Shown in pieces: positions 19,548-27,550 of a stretch of 64,000 nt of DNA. The translations under genes and the position numbers were made by a program. How positions within the stretch are numbered: position 1 is the first letter of the stretch; each line of letters starts with the position of its first letter. Source of the DNA: Pseudomonas sp. H3(2019) (GTDB lineage Bacteria; Pseudomonadota; Gammaproteobacteria; Pseudomonadales; Pseudomonadaceae); the NCBI RefSeq assembly GCF_007713465.1, contig NZ_VMSG01000009.1, positions 143,524 to 207,523 on the forward strand, written 5' to 3'. The notes beneath the pieces are model-generated. The model searched no databases, was not told the DNA's origin, and saw only the letters and a program-made list of their open reading frames with translations.

Positions 19548-20399
19548 TCAGAATGAATACTGCAATGAGGCAAAACTGGTGACGCCGGTTTTTTCTTCCA
19601 CCACAGGACTTTTGTCCACCTCTTCGCGGAACTCCATGACATTCACCCCGACCAACATCGCCCATTGCTTATTGAAATTATGTTGCCAGTCCGCTGACAA
19701 CGAGTAGGCATAGACGCCGGACTCGGCATCGAAGCGAGAGAACCGGGAAGCCTGGGCCTGGGCATCGCTCACCCCGAAGTAGGTTTGGTTGTAGCGCTTA
19801 TCCCCGGCATGCACGTTCATGCCAAGGGTAATCACATCACCCGCCGTGTCCAGTACGGTGCTTTTCAGGCCCAACTGGTAACGATTACCACGCTTATGAC
19901 CGGCAACGCGCAGCTCTGCTTCACCCTTGATCGACAGCCAGGAGGTCAGATCCTGTGCCAGCAGAAACGTGGCAGTGGTCGCGCCTGTGACTTCACCCAT
20001 CCCCTGGAGTCGCTTGGAGCCAGGACGCCAAACGCTGTCTTCATCAGTACGGCCAAAGTCGTAGCCGATTGCCACGCTGGAGTAAAACCCGCTCTGAGTC
20101 AGGTATTCCGCGCCAAGGCCGCGCACGGAATCGGCAAAGAAAATGCCGCGATAAATACTCAGTGTCGGCACCAGCATGGCTCGCGATTCTTTTGCGCCCA
20201 GATAGCGGGGGGTGTAGGCGGCACCCAGTCCCACCGTGACCTCGGTTTTTTCGCCAAACAAGCTGGTGGATACGTCAGCGACTTGCTGCTGGGCCTGGCT
20301 TTTCAGCGGCATCAGCAAGCAGAGGCTGCCGGCAATGAAGACCGAGACAGCGCTGGTCATGTGTCGCTTGTGTTTGCATCGAGAAACGGGCTTGCTCAT
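19548..20399 (-). CDS. MipA/OmpV family outer-membrane protein
   Basis: 283 aa. A signal peptide ends near residue 36 (SQA) and the mature part is a beta-barrel ending in Phe (SFASLQYSF). LGAAYTPRYLGAKESRAMLVPTLS matches the MipA/OmpV start. E. coli MipA was linked to murein synthesis; in other bacteria such proteins are induced with two-component systems responding to antibiotics or metals. It stands between the export operon and the kinase, all on one strand, and has its own set of four 11-bp boxes. The 290 bp between it and the outer-membrane lipoprotein gene contain no gene I can support. Confidence 0.9.
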   Translation of the reverse strand: MSKPVSRCKHKRHMTSAVSVFIAGSLCLLMPLKSQAQQQVADVSTSLFGEKTEVTVGLGAAYTPRYLGAKESRAMLVPTLSIYRGIFFADSVRGLGAEYLTQSGFYSSVAIGYDFGRTDEDSVWRPGSKRLQGMGEVTGATTATFLLAQDLTSWLSIKGEAELRVAGHKRGNRYQLGLKSTVLDTAGDVITLGMNVHAGDKRYNQTYFGVSDAQAQASRFSRFDAESGVYAYSLSADWQHNFNKQWAMLVGVNVMEFREEVDKSPVVEEKTGVTSFASLQYSF

Positions 20400-20443
20400 G
20401 GCGGCTCATCCTTTGAGGTTTAGTACCCCGGTAGTGAGCCGCC

Positions 20444-20487
20444 CTCGATACAAGGTCGTGCCAAGAAACGATGAAGACTTCGTCAAG
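20444..20487 (-). promoter_or_regulatory. Four 11-bp tandem boxes upstream of mipA
   Basis: On the minus strand: CTTGACGAAGT, CTTCATCGTTT, CTTGGCACGAC, CTTGTATCGAG, in exact 11-bp steps (plus-strand positions 20483, 20472, 20461, 20450). More degenerate than the set at 19256-19299 but with the same number and period, ending 45 bp before the mipA start. Confidence 0.62.
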
Positions 20488-20546
20488 GACAGCGGGGCAG
20501 GTTTTGCCTGTGCCCGCTTTCAGGCTGGCGCAGCCTTTGCCTTGAA

Positions 20547-21722
20547 TCAGCCAGGCAACTCGATATGGATGCGACCGCCGCCCTCGGCACGATTATGGAC
20601 ACTCAGCTTGCCACCATGGGCTTGGCAGATAGCTACTGCCACCGACAGCCCCAGCCCGCTGCCGCCTGCATGGCGAGAGCGCGAATGTTCGGCACGCCAG
20701 AAGCGGTCGCACGAGCGCTCGATATGCTCCGGTGCGAAGCCCGGGCCAGCATCCTCGACGTCGAGCAGCAACCGGTCTTGCCGCTTGCGGGCCCGCAGCG
20801 CCAGATAGCCCCCGGATGCTGCGTAGCACAGGGCATTGTCGAGCAGGATAGACAGTACCTGGCCTAAGCGGTCGCGATCGGCGATCAACATCAAACCGTC
20901 CGGACAGTCGAGGACGATGTTCACCGGTTGCTGTTGCAAGCGTGGTGCCGCCCAAGCCATTCGCTCTTCCATCAGGGGCTTGAGCGCAAAGCTTGAGGGC
21001 ATCAACTGCAACTGGTCTGCTGTGGCCAGCGACAATAAGTACAGATCTTCAATGAGCCGATTGAGCTGATCAAGCTGTCGCATGATCATGGCCAACTGTT
21101 GTGGTGAGGCCTCGAATACGCCGTCGATCAGACCCTGTAGCCGCCCCTTGGCAGCGGTGAGGGGCGTGCGCAGCTCGTGGGCGATGGCGGCGCTGGATGC
21201 CTGTAATTCCCGCTCCTGCCGCTCCAGGCGCTCAGCCATGTGGTTGAAATCGGCCATCAGGCTATGCAGCGCTGCGGGTGCATCGCGCACGTTGCCTGCT
21301 CGTGACCGGAAGTCTCCGCCAGCGATGTGCATTGCCGAGATAGCAACGGCGCTGAGTTGGCGCGACAGGCGCAACGAGACCCAGATGCCGCCGCCGATAA
21401 TCAGGGGGAGCGCAATCAGTGCCAGCCCGCTGAACCACAGCAGATCCGCCCGGAGGACCTCTGGCGTGAAGTAATCACCATAGAAGTATTGCCCATAGAT
21501 TTCACGCAGGCGCTCGGCATTGGCGGCATGGTCGACTTCCAGGACCTTGAGTTCCTGGCGCACGGCCTCGGGCAGTGCGTTTCGCAGCTTGGTTTCCCAT
21601 GAGAAGAAGCGTAGCCACATGCCAGCACCCACCACCAGTATGGCCGCCAGTGCCAGGCCGGTCATGCGCAGGCTGATCCAGTACCAGAGTTGGCGGGAGA
21701 GTCCTTTCTTTGCCGTGCTCAT
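20547..21722 (-). CDS. Two-component sensor histidine kinase
   Basis: 391 aa membrane kinase. Membrane segments at about 14-39 and 94-117 bound a short periplasmic loop of about 55 residues. A HAMP region follows (about 118-170), then the phospho-acceptor His182 in AIAHELRTPLTA and a catalytic domain with ILLDNALCYAA (N box), VEDAGPGFAPEH (G1) and GGSGLGLSVAVAICQAHGG (G2). Its ATG overlaps the stop of the response regulator by 4 bp, so they form an operon. The closest functional analogues are BaeS/QseC/PmrB-type kinases; the signal is unknown. Confidence 0.92.
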   Translation of the reverse strand: MSTAKKGLSRQLWYWISLRMTGLALAAILVVGAGMWLRFFSWETKLRNALPEAVRQELKVLEVDHAANAERLREIYGQYFYGDYFTPEVLRADLLWFSGLALIALPLIIGGGIWVSLRLSRQLSAVAISAMHIAGGDFRSRAGNVRDAPAALHSLMADFNHMAERLERQERELQASSAAIAHELRTPLTAAKGRLQGLIDGVFEASPQQLAMIMRQLDQLNRLIEDLYLLSLATADQLQLMPSSFALKPLMEERMAWAAPRLQQQPVNIVLDCPDGLMLIADRDRLGQVLSILLDNALCYAASGGYLALRARKRQDRLLLDVEDAGPGFAPEHIERSCDRFWRAEHSRSRHAGGSGLGLSVAVAICQAHGGKLSVHNRAEGGGRIHIELPG

Positions 21723-22417
21723 GCCGGATTGCTGAAGCGATACCCCAGCCCCCGCACCGTCAGAACGACATCGTGAATGCCTGCACGCTCCAGCTTGCGT
21801 CGCAGGTTGTACAGGTGGGCATCGACCACTCGCTCCATCGCATCACTTTCGGGCAGGCAGTTGGCGAGCAGCTCGGCACGTGTGTACATGCGCGATGGCG
21901 CTGCCATCATCATGGACAGTAGATTGAACTCGGTGCGAGTCAACTCCAGGGGTTGACTCGCGCCATTGATTTCAATGGTCGCCAGTGCCGCGTTCAAATC
22001 AATGACCAGGCGATTATGTCGTAGCAAGGTCGACTGCCCCTGGCCACCCCCACGCCAACGCCGCAGCACCGCATGCACGCGAGCAACCACTTCCCCTGGG
22101 TTGTAGGGTTTGACCACATAGTCATCAGCACCGTACAGCAGGGAGTTGATGCGGCTGGGTTCGTGCCCAACAGCAGTCACCATAATGACTGGGGTCGCTG
22201 AGTGTTGGCGAATGGCAGTCAAAACCTCGTTGCCGCTGAGTCCCGGCAACATGATGTCCAGCAGCACCAGATCCGGTCGCCAACGCGCATGGTAGTCCAG
22301 GGCTTTATGACCATCTGCTGCATGTCGCGTCTGGAATCCATCCCGGCCAAGATAGGCCTCCAGTACTTCAGCCCCATCGAAATCATCCTCGACGATCAGT
22401 ACTCGTCCTAAACTCAC
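21719..22417 (-). CDS. OmpR-family response regulator
   Basis: 232 aa. Receiver domain with acidic pair Asp11-Asp12, phospho-acceptor Asp54 in VLLDIMLPG and the conserved Lys in VVKPYNP, followed by a winged-helix DNA-binding domain (LTRTEFNLLSMMM ... VVDAHLYNLRRKLERAG ... VRGLGYRF). It starts at GTG 22417 behind a good AAGGAGTG site. It faces the alpha-oxoamine synthase operon across 200 bp and is the obvious candidate to bind the 11-bp tandem boxes in this block. Confidence 0.93.
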   Translation of the reverse strand: MSLGRVLIVEDDFDGAEVLEAYLGRDGFQTRHAADGHKALDYHARWRPDLVLLDIMLPGLSGNEVLTAIRQHSATPVIMVTAVGHEPSRINSLLYGADDYVVKPYNPGEVVARVHAVLRRWRGGGQGQSTLLRHNRLVIDLNAALATIEINGASQPLELTRTEFNLLSMMMAAPSRMYTRAELLANCLPESDAMERVVDAHLYNLRRKLERAGIHDVVLTVRGLGYRFSNPA

Positions 22418-22426
22418 AGGTCACTC

Positions 22427-22470
22427 CTTCATGCAATCTTGATGGATTGTTGATCGTTACTTGATATTGC
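22427..22470 (+). promoter_or_regulatory. Four 11-bp tandem boxes between response regulator and alpha-oxoamine synthase
   Basis: On the plus strand: CTTCATGCAAT (22427), CTTGATGGATT (22438), GTTGATCGTTA (22449), CTTGATATTGC (22460), exactly 11 bp apart. They point toward the synthase operon, as the other two sets point toward their genes. The first box lies 10 bp from the regulator start, so binding here could also repress the two-component genes. Confidence 0.68.
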
Positions 22471-22483
22471 GGTGCAACGATCA
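22451..22483. promoter_or_regulatory. Inverted repeat TGATCGTT / AACGATCA
   Basis: Eight-base arms at 22451-22458 and 22476-22483 with a 17-bp spacer, overlapping the last 11-bp boxes. A further pair, GTCAAGATTT and ATCAAATG, lies at 22571-22588 nearer the synthase. A second regulator or a repression loop is possible. Confidence 0.4.
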
Positions 22484-22619
22484 TTGCGCTTCTGAATGCG
22501 GTGGTAAATCGTTGAGATGACTAACTGCTACTACTGGAACACGAATCGACAATCTTATTTTTAGTCATTTGTCAAGATTTATCAAATGTTGGCAGTCAGG
22601 ATGAATGGAGGGGGGACAT

Positions 22620-23885
22620 ATGGAAATATCACCAAATGTAGATCGCTGGGGCTTTCAGCGCTTCGTTGAGTCGTCGGTGTCCGAAGGGTTCCTGCGCGAG
22701 CCGGTCATTATGGAAGGAATGTCTGGTTCGCGTATCACGCGCAATGGCCTGCCGTATGTGAATTTCTCGGGGATCAACTACCTTGGCTGGCAACAGGACC
22801 CGCAAGTGCTCGATGCGTTCTGTGAGTCGGTCAAGCGCTATGGGCTTTCCACCGGTGGGTCGCGGGCAACGCAGGGTGTCTGCGAGCCACATTTCCGATT
22901 GGAAGCGTTGCTCAGCGAGCATCATGGCAAAGACAAAACACTCACGTTTGCCTCAGGCATGCTGGCCAACCTTGGCTTCATCAATGCCATGACGGCGAAG
23001 TTCAACTTCTCCCCCAGCAGCGGCATTGACAACCGCGATGCCGTGCTGATCTTTGACCGTGATTGCCACTGGAGTCTCTGGAAAGCAGCCGGGCACCTTA
23101 AGTACGGCGAATCGCTGCTGTCGTTCAAGCATAACGATGTGGCCGACCTTGAGCGTGTTCTGCAAAATATCGGAGATCGAAAGGCCATTGTGGTTTTCGA
23201 AAGTGTCTACTCCTCCGATGGGAGTGTGGCGCCTATCGGTACGATCCTGGATCTGTGTGAACGATTCAATGCCCTGAGCTATATCGACGACGCCAATGGC
23301 TTCATGGTGTATGGCGAGCCGCAGCGCAATTTCCATGAAGAGTTCCAGCACCTTCGCCGCGCCGATTTCATCATGATCTCATTATCGAAATCAGTAGGCC
23401 TGGAAGGCGGCGCGATCAGCGCCAACGCGGAGTACATCGACGCCTTTGAAGTACTGAGCGGAACGTCGATCTTCACTGCAGCCATTCAACCGCCAACGGC
23501 AGACGCAGCGGCATCCATCATCGAGCACCTCAAGCGCGACCCTTCCATCATGGATGACTTCCTGCGCAGAAGCTTGGCGTTTCGCATGCGATTGCTTGAC
23601 AGTGGCCTGCAGCTCAATAGCACACCGTCTTACATCACCTCCGTGTTGATCGGCAAGGACAGCAAGGCCGAGCAAGTTCGGGAGCAGTTGGACCAACAAG
23701 GCTTCTGCGTGCCGATCTTCCGCTATCCGGCGGTCAAGCCCAATCAGGCACTGATACGGCTGATCCTGCACCGGCACCACACCGACGCGGAAATCGAGAG
23801 GTTCGCCCATAGTCTGGAAAATCTGCTCGGTTGCGATGACTCATCCAGTCGATTGGGCGAGCGTCTGCTAGCGGCAGCGAGCTAG
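22620..23885 (+). CDS. Alpha-oxoamine synthase family PLP enzyme (BioF/CqsA-like)
   Basis: 421 aa. Enzymes of this fold condense an amino acid with an acyl-CoA, lose CO2 and give an alpha-amino ketone (BioF, Kbl, serine palmitoyltransferase, CqsA). Seen here: GLSTGGSRATQGVCEPHFRL, PLP-stacking His150 in FDRDCHWS, Asp223 in YIDDANGF and the Schiff-base Lys257 in SLSKSVGLEGG. The family normally has D-x-x-H; here it is D-D-A-Asn226. ATG 22620 follows GGAGGGGGGA. No biotin or other known pathway genes adjoin it; the next two genes encode an acyltransferase and an exporter, suggesting a small molecule. Substrates unknown. Confidence 0.85.
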   Translation: MEISPNVDRWGFQRFVESSVSEGFLREPVIMEGMSGSRITRNGLPYVNFSGINYLGWQQDPQVLDAFCESVKRYGLSTGGSRATQGVCEPHFRLEALLSEHHGKDKTLTFASGMLANLGFINAMTAKFNFSPSSGIDNRDAVLIFDRDCHWSLWKAAGHLKYGESLLSFKHNDVADLERVLQNIGDRKAIVVFESVYSSDGSVAPIGTILDLCERFNALSYIDDANGFMVYGEPQRNFHEEFQHLRRADFIMISLSKSVGLEGGAISANAEYIDAFEVLSGTSIFTAAIQPPTADAAASIIEHLKRDPSIMDDFLRRSLAFRMRLLDSGLQLNSTPSYITSVLIGKDSKAEQVREQLDQQGFCVPIFRYPAVKPNQALIRLILHRHHTDAEIERFAHSLENLLGCDDSSSRLGERLLAAAS

Positions 23886-23900
23886 GTCAGGAAGTCGCAT

Positions 23901-25025
23901 ATGACACGCATGGAACAGGTGGTGCGGATCGGCTTGCCGGCCTGCACAAATGACACCACTTGGGCGGCGGAACATATTGAAATCAAGGACTCGATTGCGA
24001 CGATTGACCGAACGTCCTGGAATCAACTGTGCAAGCCTCATCAGTTTTGCAGCCATGAGTATATGGCTGCCCTGGAGGCCAGCGGTCTGGAATGCCAGTA
24101 CCTTTATGCGCTGGCCATTTCAAACGGTGAACTGGTCGGCGCTGCTGTAGCCACCCTATGGCGGATTCATCTGCCATATGGGATGTCGTTGCGCGTCACG
24201 ACCCTGGGAACGCCGGTCAATACTGGGTTGCCGCTGATGTTAGCGGTCACTGCGAATTCCATAAGCCTGCGATATAGTCTGGTGACTGCGCTGGAGCGGG
24301 CTTCAATCAAGCGCGGCGTCCGATTGTTCGTCGGGCGGGATTTTCCGACATCCGACTACCTCCACAAGCAGACGCTCGACAAGCTCTACAGCTGCGCGCA
24401 TTTGGAGCTGCCCTGGACAGACTTTGAGCAGTATCTGGAGCAGCACCCCAAGCGCAAAAGCATACGCCGTGATATGCGATCGCTTGAAAAGGCAGGCTAC
24501 CGTCTTGAAATTCGCGAGGGTCAGGCACTGTCGATTGATGAAGCGCAGCGCTTGCACGCCTTATGGTTACAGCTGTATCGCAAACATCACTCGCCTGACC
24601 AAATCATGGTCACCGAAGATTTCTTTCTGCAAATGAGCCAGCTCGACCATGCGGTGTGGTTGCTGCTGCGCAAGGAAGGACGTATTGATGCGTTCGACCT
24701 CTGTTTTGTTCTGGGCGACCATCTGGAGTCCACCTATTGCGGCGTGGATCTGGAGGCAACGAGTCGCCTGTCCATCCACCGCGCAATGGGCTACCAGATC
24801 GTTCGCCACGCCATCGGCAAAGGATTGCGCAGCATTAACTTTGGCATTTCCAACGAGCAGGGCAAAGTCGAAATGGGCTGTCGCCTGCAAGCCTGTTACG
24901 CCTGGATGCAAGCCAATCCCAAGTGGCTCGGACGACTGCTTCGCATGCTCCTGCATCGATTTGTGCTCCAGCACGACCAGGACAAGCTCGCGCTGGAAAA
25001 CCTGACTGTGGAAGACCAGCGGTGA
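23901..25025 (+). CDS. BioF2-like GNAT acyltransferase (Acetyltransf_6/FemAB type)
   Basis: 374 aa. The C-terminal half reads as a BioF2/CelD-type GNAT domain: KRKSIRRDMRSLEKAGYRL, then DAFDLCFVLGDHLESTYCGVD, and YQIVRHAIGKGLRSINFGISNEQGKVEMGC. Such enzymes transfer acyl groups to amines, for instance in exopolysaccharide or capsule loci. It starts 15 bp after the synthase and its TGA overlaps the GTG of the transporter, so the three genes form one unit. A plausible role is N-acylation of the synthase's amino ketone; this is inference. Confidence 0.75.
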   Translation: MTRMEQVVRIGLPACTNDTTWAAEHIEIKDSIATIDRTSWNQLCKPHQFCSHEYMAALEASGLECQYLYALAISNGELVGAAVATLWRIHLPYGMSLRVTTLGTPVNTGLPLMLAVTANSISLRYSLVTALERASIKRGVRLFVGRDFPTSDYLHKQTLDKLYSCAHLELPWTDFEQYLEQHPKRKSIRRDMRSLEKAGYRLEIREGQALSIDEAQRLHALWLQLYRKHHSPDQIMVTEDFFLQMSQLDHAVWLLLRKEGRIDAFDLCFVLGDHLESTYCGVDLEATSRLSIHRAMGYQIVRHAIGKGLRSINFGISNEQGKVEMGCRLQACYAWMQANPKWLGRLLRMLLHRFVLQHDQDKLALENLTVEDQR

Positions 25026-26242
25026 AGCGGCTGCTACACAAGCATGACACCGGTCTTTTGCTCTTGACCGGTCTGCAGTGGGTGATTTCGGTGGCGGATT
25101 GGATGCTGATCGTGCTGCTGCAGATCGTGGTATTCGATCTGACCCAGTCGGCGTTCAACATCATGTTGCTGGTCATTTGCGAGTTGATCCCGATGCTGCT
25201 GTTCGGCGCATGGGCCGGTGCAGTGGCCGATCGCACCGATCTCAAACGGGTACTGGTCTGGGCCTGTGTGGCGCGTCTGTTCATCATCCTGGCACTCTTG
25301 CTGCCGGCGATGCGTGGGCAGCTTATCCCTATCCTTGCCATTGCTGCCCTGGCGGCGACATGCAACCGGTTCTTCGTGCCGGGTGCCAGTGCCTTATTAC
25401 CCAGCCTGGTTTCGGCAGATCGGCTACCCGCTGCCAACGCCATCATCATGGCCGCGCGCATGTCAGGGATGGCCATCGGTACGCTGTTGGCTGGCGTGCT
25501 GGCCAGTCACTACGGGCATGTGGTGGCGGTTGTGGTAATTGGCGTGCTGCTGCTCATCGCCAGTGTCTTGTGTGTGTTGTTGCCCTCGCCCCATGTCAAG
25601 CGGGAGCAGGCCGATGAAGCAGGTATCTGGCGCGATTTGCGCACGGCGGTTTCACGCTATGGAGCCAGCCTGATACTGCCCATGACGGCCAGTATGCTGG
25701 TGATGCTGGCCCTTGGCAGTTTTGAGATTCTTGCGCTTGTCTATGTGGTCCAGGTGCTGGAACGTCCACCGGCCGATGTCGGGTTGCTATTCGGCGCCTA
25801 TGGTGTCGGCATGTTGGCTGGACTTGCTTTATCGTCATGGTCCCGTGTCGTGCAGCAATATGGCGCATGGATGTTGATCAGTCTGACCCTGATATGTGCC
25901 TCTATCTGGGTTGTATCGCAAGTCGACAGCCTCGGTTTGGCATTGCCGTTGGTGGCTGTGACGGGGCTGGCGGAGGGGCTGGTCATTACCCTGAGCCTGT
26001 TGCGCATCTATCAACAGGTTGCTGGGGATTTCTATGCCCGTGTGATTGCATTGCTGGATACCGGCACAGGCGCGGCCTTTCTTGTTTCGGTCATGCTGAC
26101 AGGCGTCGTGGCCGATAAGGTACCGGCAAACATCTTGCTGGAAGGGCTCGCCATGACGCTCACCGGCTTGCTGCTGTTGGGGGTCATTGTGATGAAGGTG
26201 AGTACAGCCTGGCCTCACCTGAAAAAGGTGGCGCCAGGATAG
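25022..26242 (+). CDS. MFS transporter (EntS-like, 12 membrane segments)
   Basis: 406 aa with about twelve hydrophobic segments. The GAWAGAVADRTDLKRVLVW loop between helices 2 and 3 is the MFS signature (G-x-x-x-D-R). The general pattern is the MFS_3/EntS group, several of which export siderophores or other small products. I chose GTG 25022, which overlaps the acyltransferase stop (GTGA); the longer frame would overlap that gene by about 100 bp. Last gene of the operon; most likely exports the product made by the two upstream enzymes. Confidence 0.85.
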   Translation: MKRLLHKHDTGLLLLTGLQWVISVADWMLIVLLQIVVFDLTQSAFNIMLLVICELIPMLLFGAWAGAVADRTDLKRVLVWACVARLFIILALLLPAMRGQLIPILAIAALAATCNRFFVPGASALLPSLVSADRLPAANAIIMAARMSGMAIGTLLAGVLASHYGHVVAVVVIGVLLLIASVLCVLLPSPHVKREQADEAGIWRDLRTAVSRYGASLILPMTASMLVMLALGSFEILALVYVVQVLERPPADVGLLFGAYGVGMLAGLALSSWSRVVQQYGAWMLISLTLICASIWVVSQVDSLGLALPLVAVTGLAEGLVITLSLLRIYQQVAGDFYARVIALLDTGTGAAFLVSVMLTGVVADKVPANILLEGLAMTLTGLLLLGVIVMKVSTAWPHLKKVAPG

Positions 26243-26438
26243 AAAACCGTTAATCACGCATAGCACTGACGCCCGCTCTTTTGAAGGACACCCTCATGCG
26301 GCTGCCAACGCAGCGGGCGAATGCGATTGCGCAGCTGCCGCCCCATAGGTGGAGCGAATCACTCTCGGCCCGGATGGGGAAGTGCTACGTCTTGAATAGG
26401 GTCATTCCAGGCGATGGGTGAGAGTAGAAATTAGACCA

Positions 26439-27038
26439 CTACACTGTGTGCAGATCGACTTCGGTATGCCCTTGCACTAAACCGAGGAACTCGACCACAT
26501 AGGCGTCCTTGAACACACTCAACGCTTCAGGATGAGTTTGTCTCAGCACTGCCGAGACTTTTGCGGGCTGGGTAAGCGAACGCTCGAACAAGGCTGATTT
26601 GATCTGGCGCTCCAGCTCTCGACTTAACCATTTCTCCTGAATCGCCAAACGCAAGTAAAACTCGCGCTCTTCGGATTGCTTGCTCTGACCGAGAACGATC
26701 AGATTATGGCTCCAGGGTAATTGTGTCAGCAGTGCTGACACTTTCTCTTCAGCACGGTAAACCTCGTAAAACTGCCGCATCCGAAACAGATTACGGCGGG
26801 TAAAACCACGCAACCCCGGCTGAGTTAAAGCAAGATGATCCGCTAACTGGCTGACCACCCCATCACCCCACTCTGCAGCTTCGATCTTGCGGCTGATATA
26901 TGCTCCTACCTGCCAATACAACTCGATCAATTCGGTATTGACCGTCTGCACTGCCCTCTGGCGAGCGGCAACAATCAGTTGGGTGATTTCGCCGAAGTGT
27001 GTATTGGAGAAGGGCGCATTGGAGCTGAGGTCATTCAC
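26439..27038 (-). pseudogene. Truncated DUF1016/YhcG-type nuclease, N-terminal domain only
   Basis: 199 aa, about half the usual length of roughly 350. It matches the DUF1016 N-terminal domain: LIVAARQRAVQTVNTELIELYWQVGAYISR and LPWSHNLIVLGQSKQSEEREFYLRLAIQEKWLSRELERQI. Full-length relatives continue with a PDDEXK nuclease domain; here the reading stops at HTEVDLHTV, just where that domain should begin. The upstream 196 bp (26243-26438) contain no rest of it. It marks the right end of the accessory block and is probably inactive. Confidence 0.8.
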
Positions 27039-27133
27039 GAGGGGGCGTTCCGTTTAGTAGACGACACCCTTCAGTACTCGGAACCACAAACAAATAAAAA
27101 TCACAAAGTGTGTCAACGTGAAACGGTTTAGCG

Positions 27134-27212
27134 GACCTTCATCAACGAACTCAAGCAGTGTGCCGGCGATTTGCACGACCGGCTACGCACCTTGCTGACC
27201 GAGGTTTCATAA
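27134..27212 (+). pseudogene. Possible short gene remnant
   Basis: Between two in-frame stops the plus strand reads RTFINELKQCAGDLHDRLRT and a few more residues, a protein-like C-terminal helix with no start or ribosome site. It may be the tail of a gene otherwise deleted between the DUF1016 fragment and cbpM. I do not recognise it. Confidence 0.25.
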
Positions 27213-27221
27213 CCGAAGCAG

Positions 27222-27527
27222 CTACTCAATCACCAACCGCCCCAACCGCTGCCTGAGCATCCGGTTTTCGGCACGCAGTTGCTGCACTTCTTCAAGCAGG
27301 TCGAGCGCCAGGGCGACGCCTTCCCACTCCAGATCCAGGTCACGCCGTAACTTGGCGGCGCGCTTGGCGACCGCCAGTTCGTAGTCGTTGAAACGCCAAT
27401 CCTTGGGCTGCGCGCCCTGAGGTTCGAGGATGCCGTGTTCGACGATTTCGATCACGTAGACGTCCGGTAAATCGGTCGCCTCACAGAATTCTGCCATGTC
27501 CAGTTGAACGATCAGGGGGTTGCTCAT
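27222..27527 (-). CDS. cbpM: Chaperone modulatory protein CbpM
   Basis: 101 aa MerR-like helical protein that binds the J domain of CbpA and inhibits both its DnaK co-chaperone and DNA-binding activities. The pattern FCEATDLPDVYVIEIVEHGILEP and the C-terminal coiled coil DLLEEVQQLRAENRMLRQRL are typical. It follows cbpA by 23 bp on the same strand, the standard arrangement. Confidence 0.92.
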   Translation of the reverse strand: MSNPLIVQLDMAEFCEATDLPDVYVIEIVEHGILEPQGAQPKDWRFNDYELAVAKRAAKLRRDLDLEWEGVALALDLLEEVQQLRAENRMLRQRLGRLVIE

Positions 27528-27550
27528 GATTGGCTACTCCTTCTCTTGAC

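Noticed and set aside
12590..26438. Integrative element with integrase or tRNA attachment site
   Set aside because: I found no integrase, tRNA or flanking direct repeat, so only a block with possible edges is claimed.
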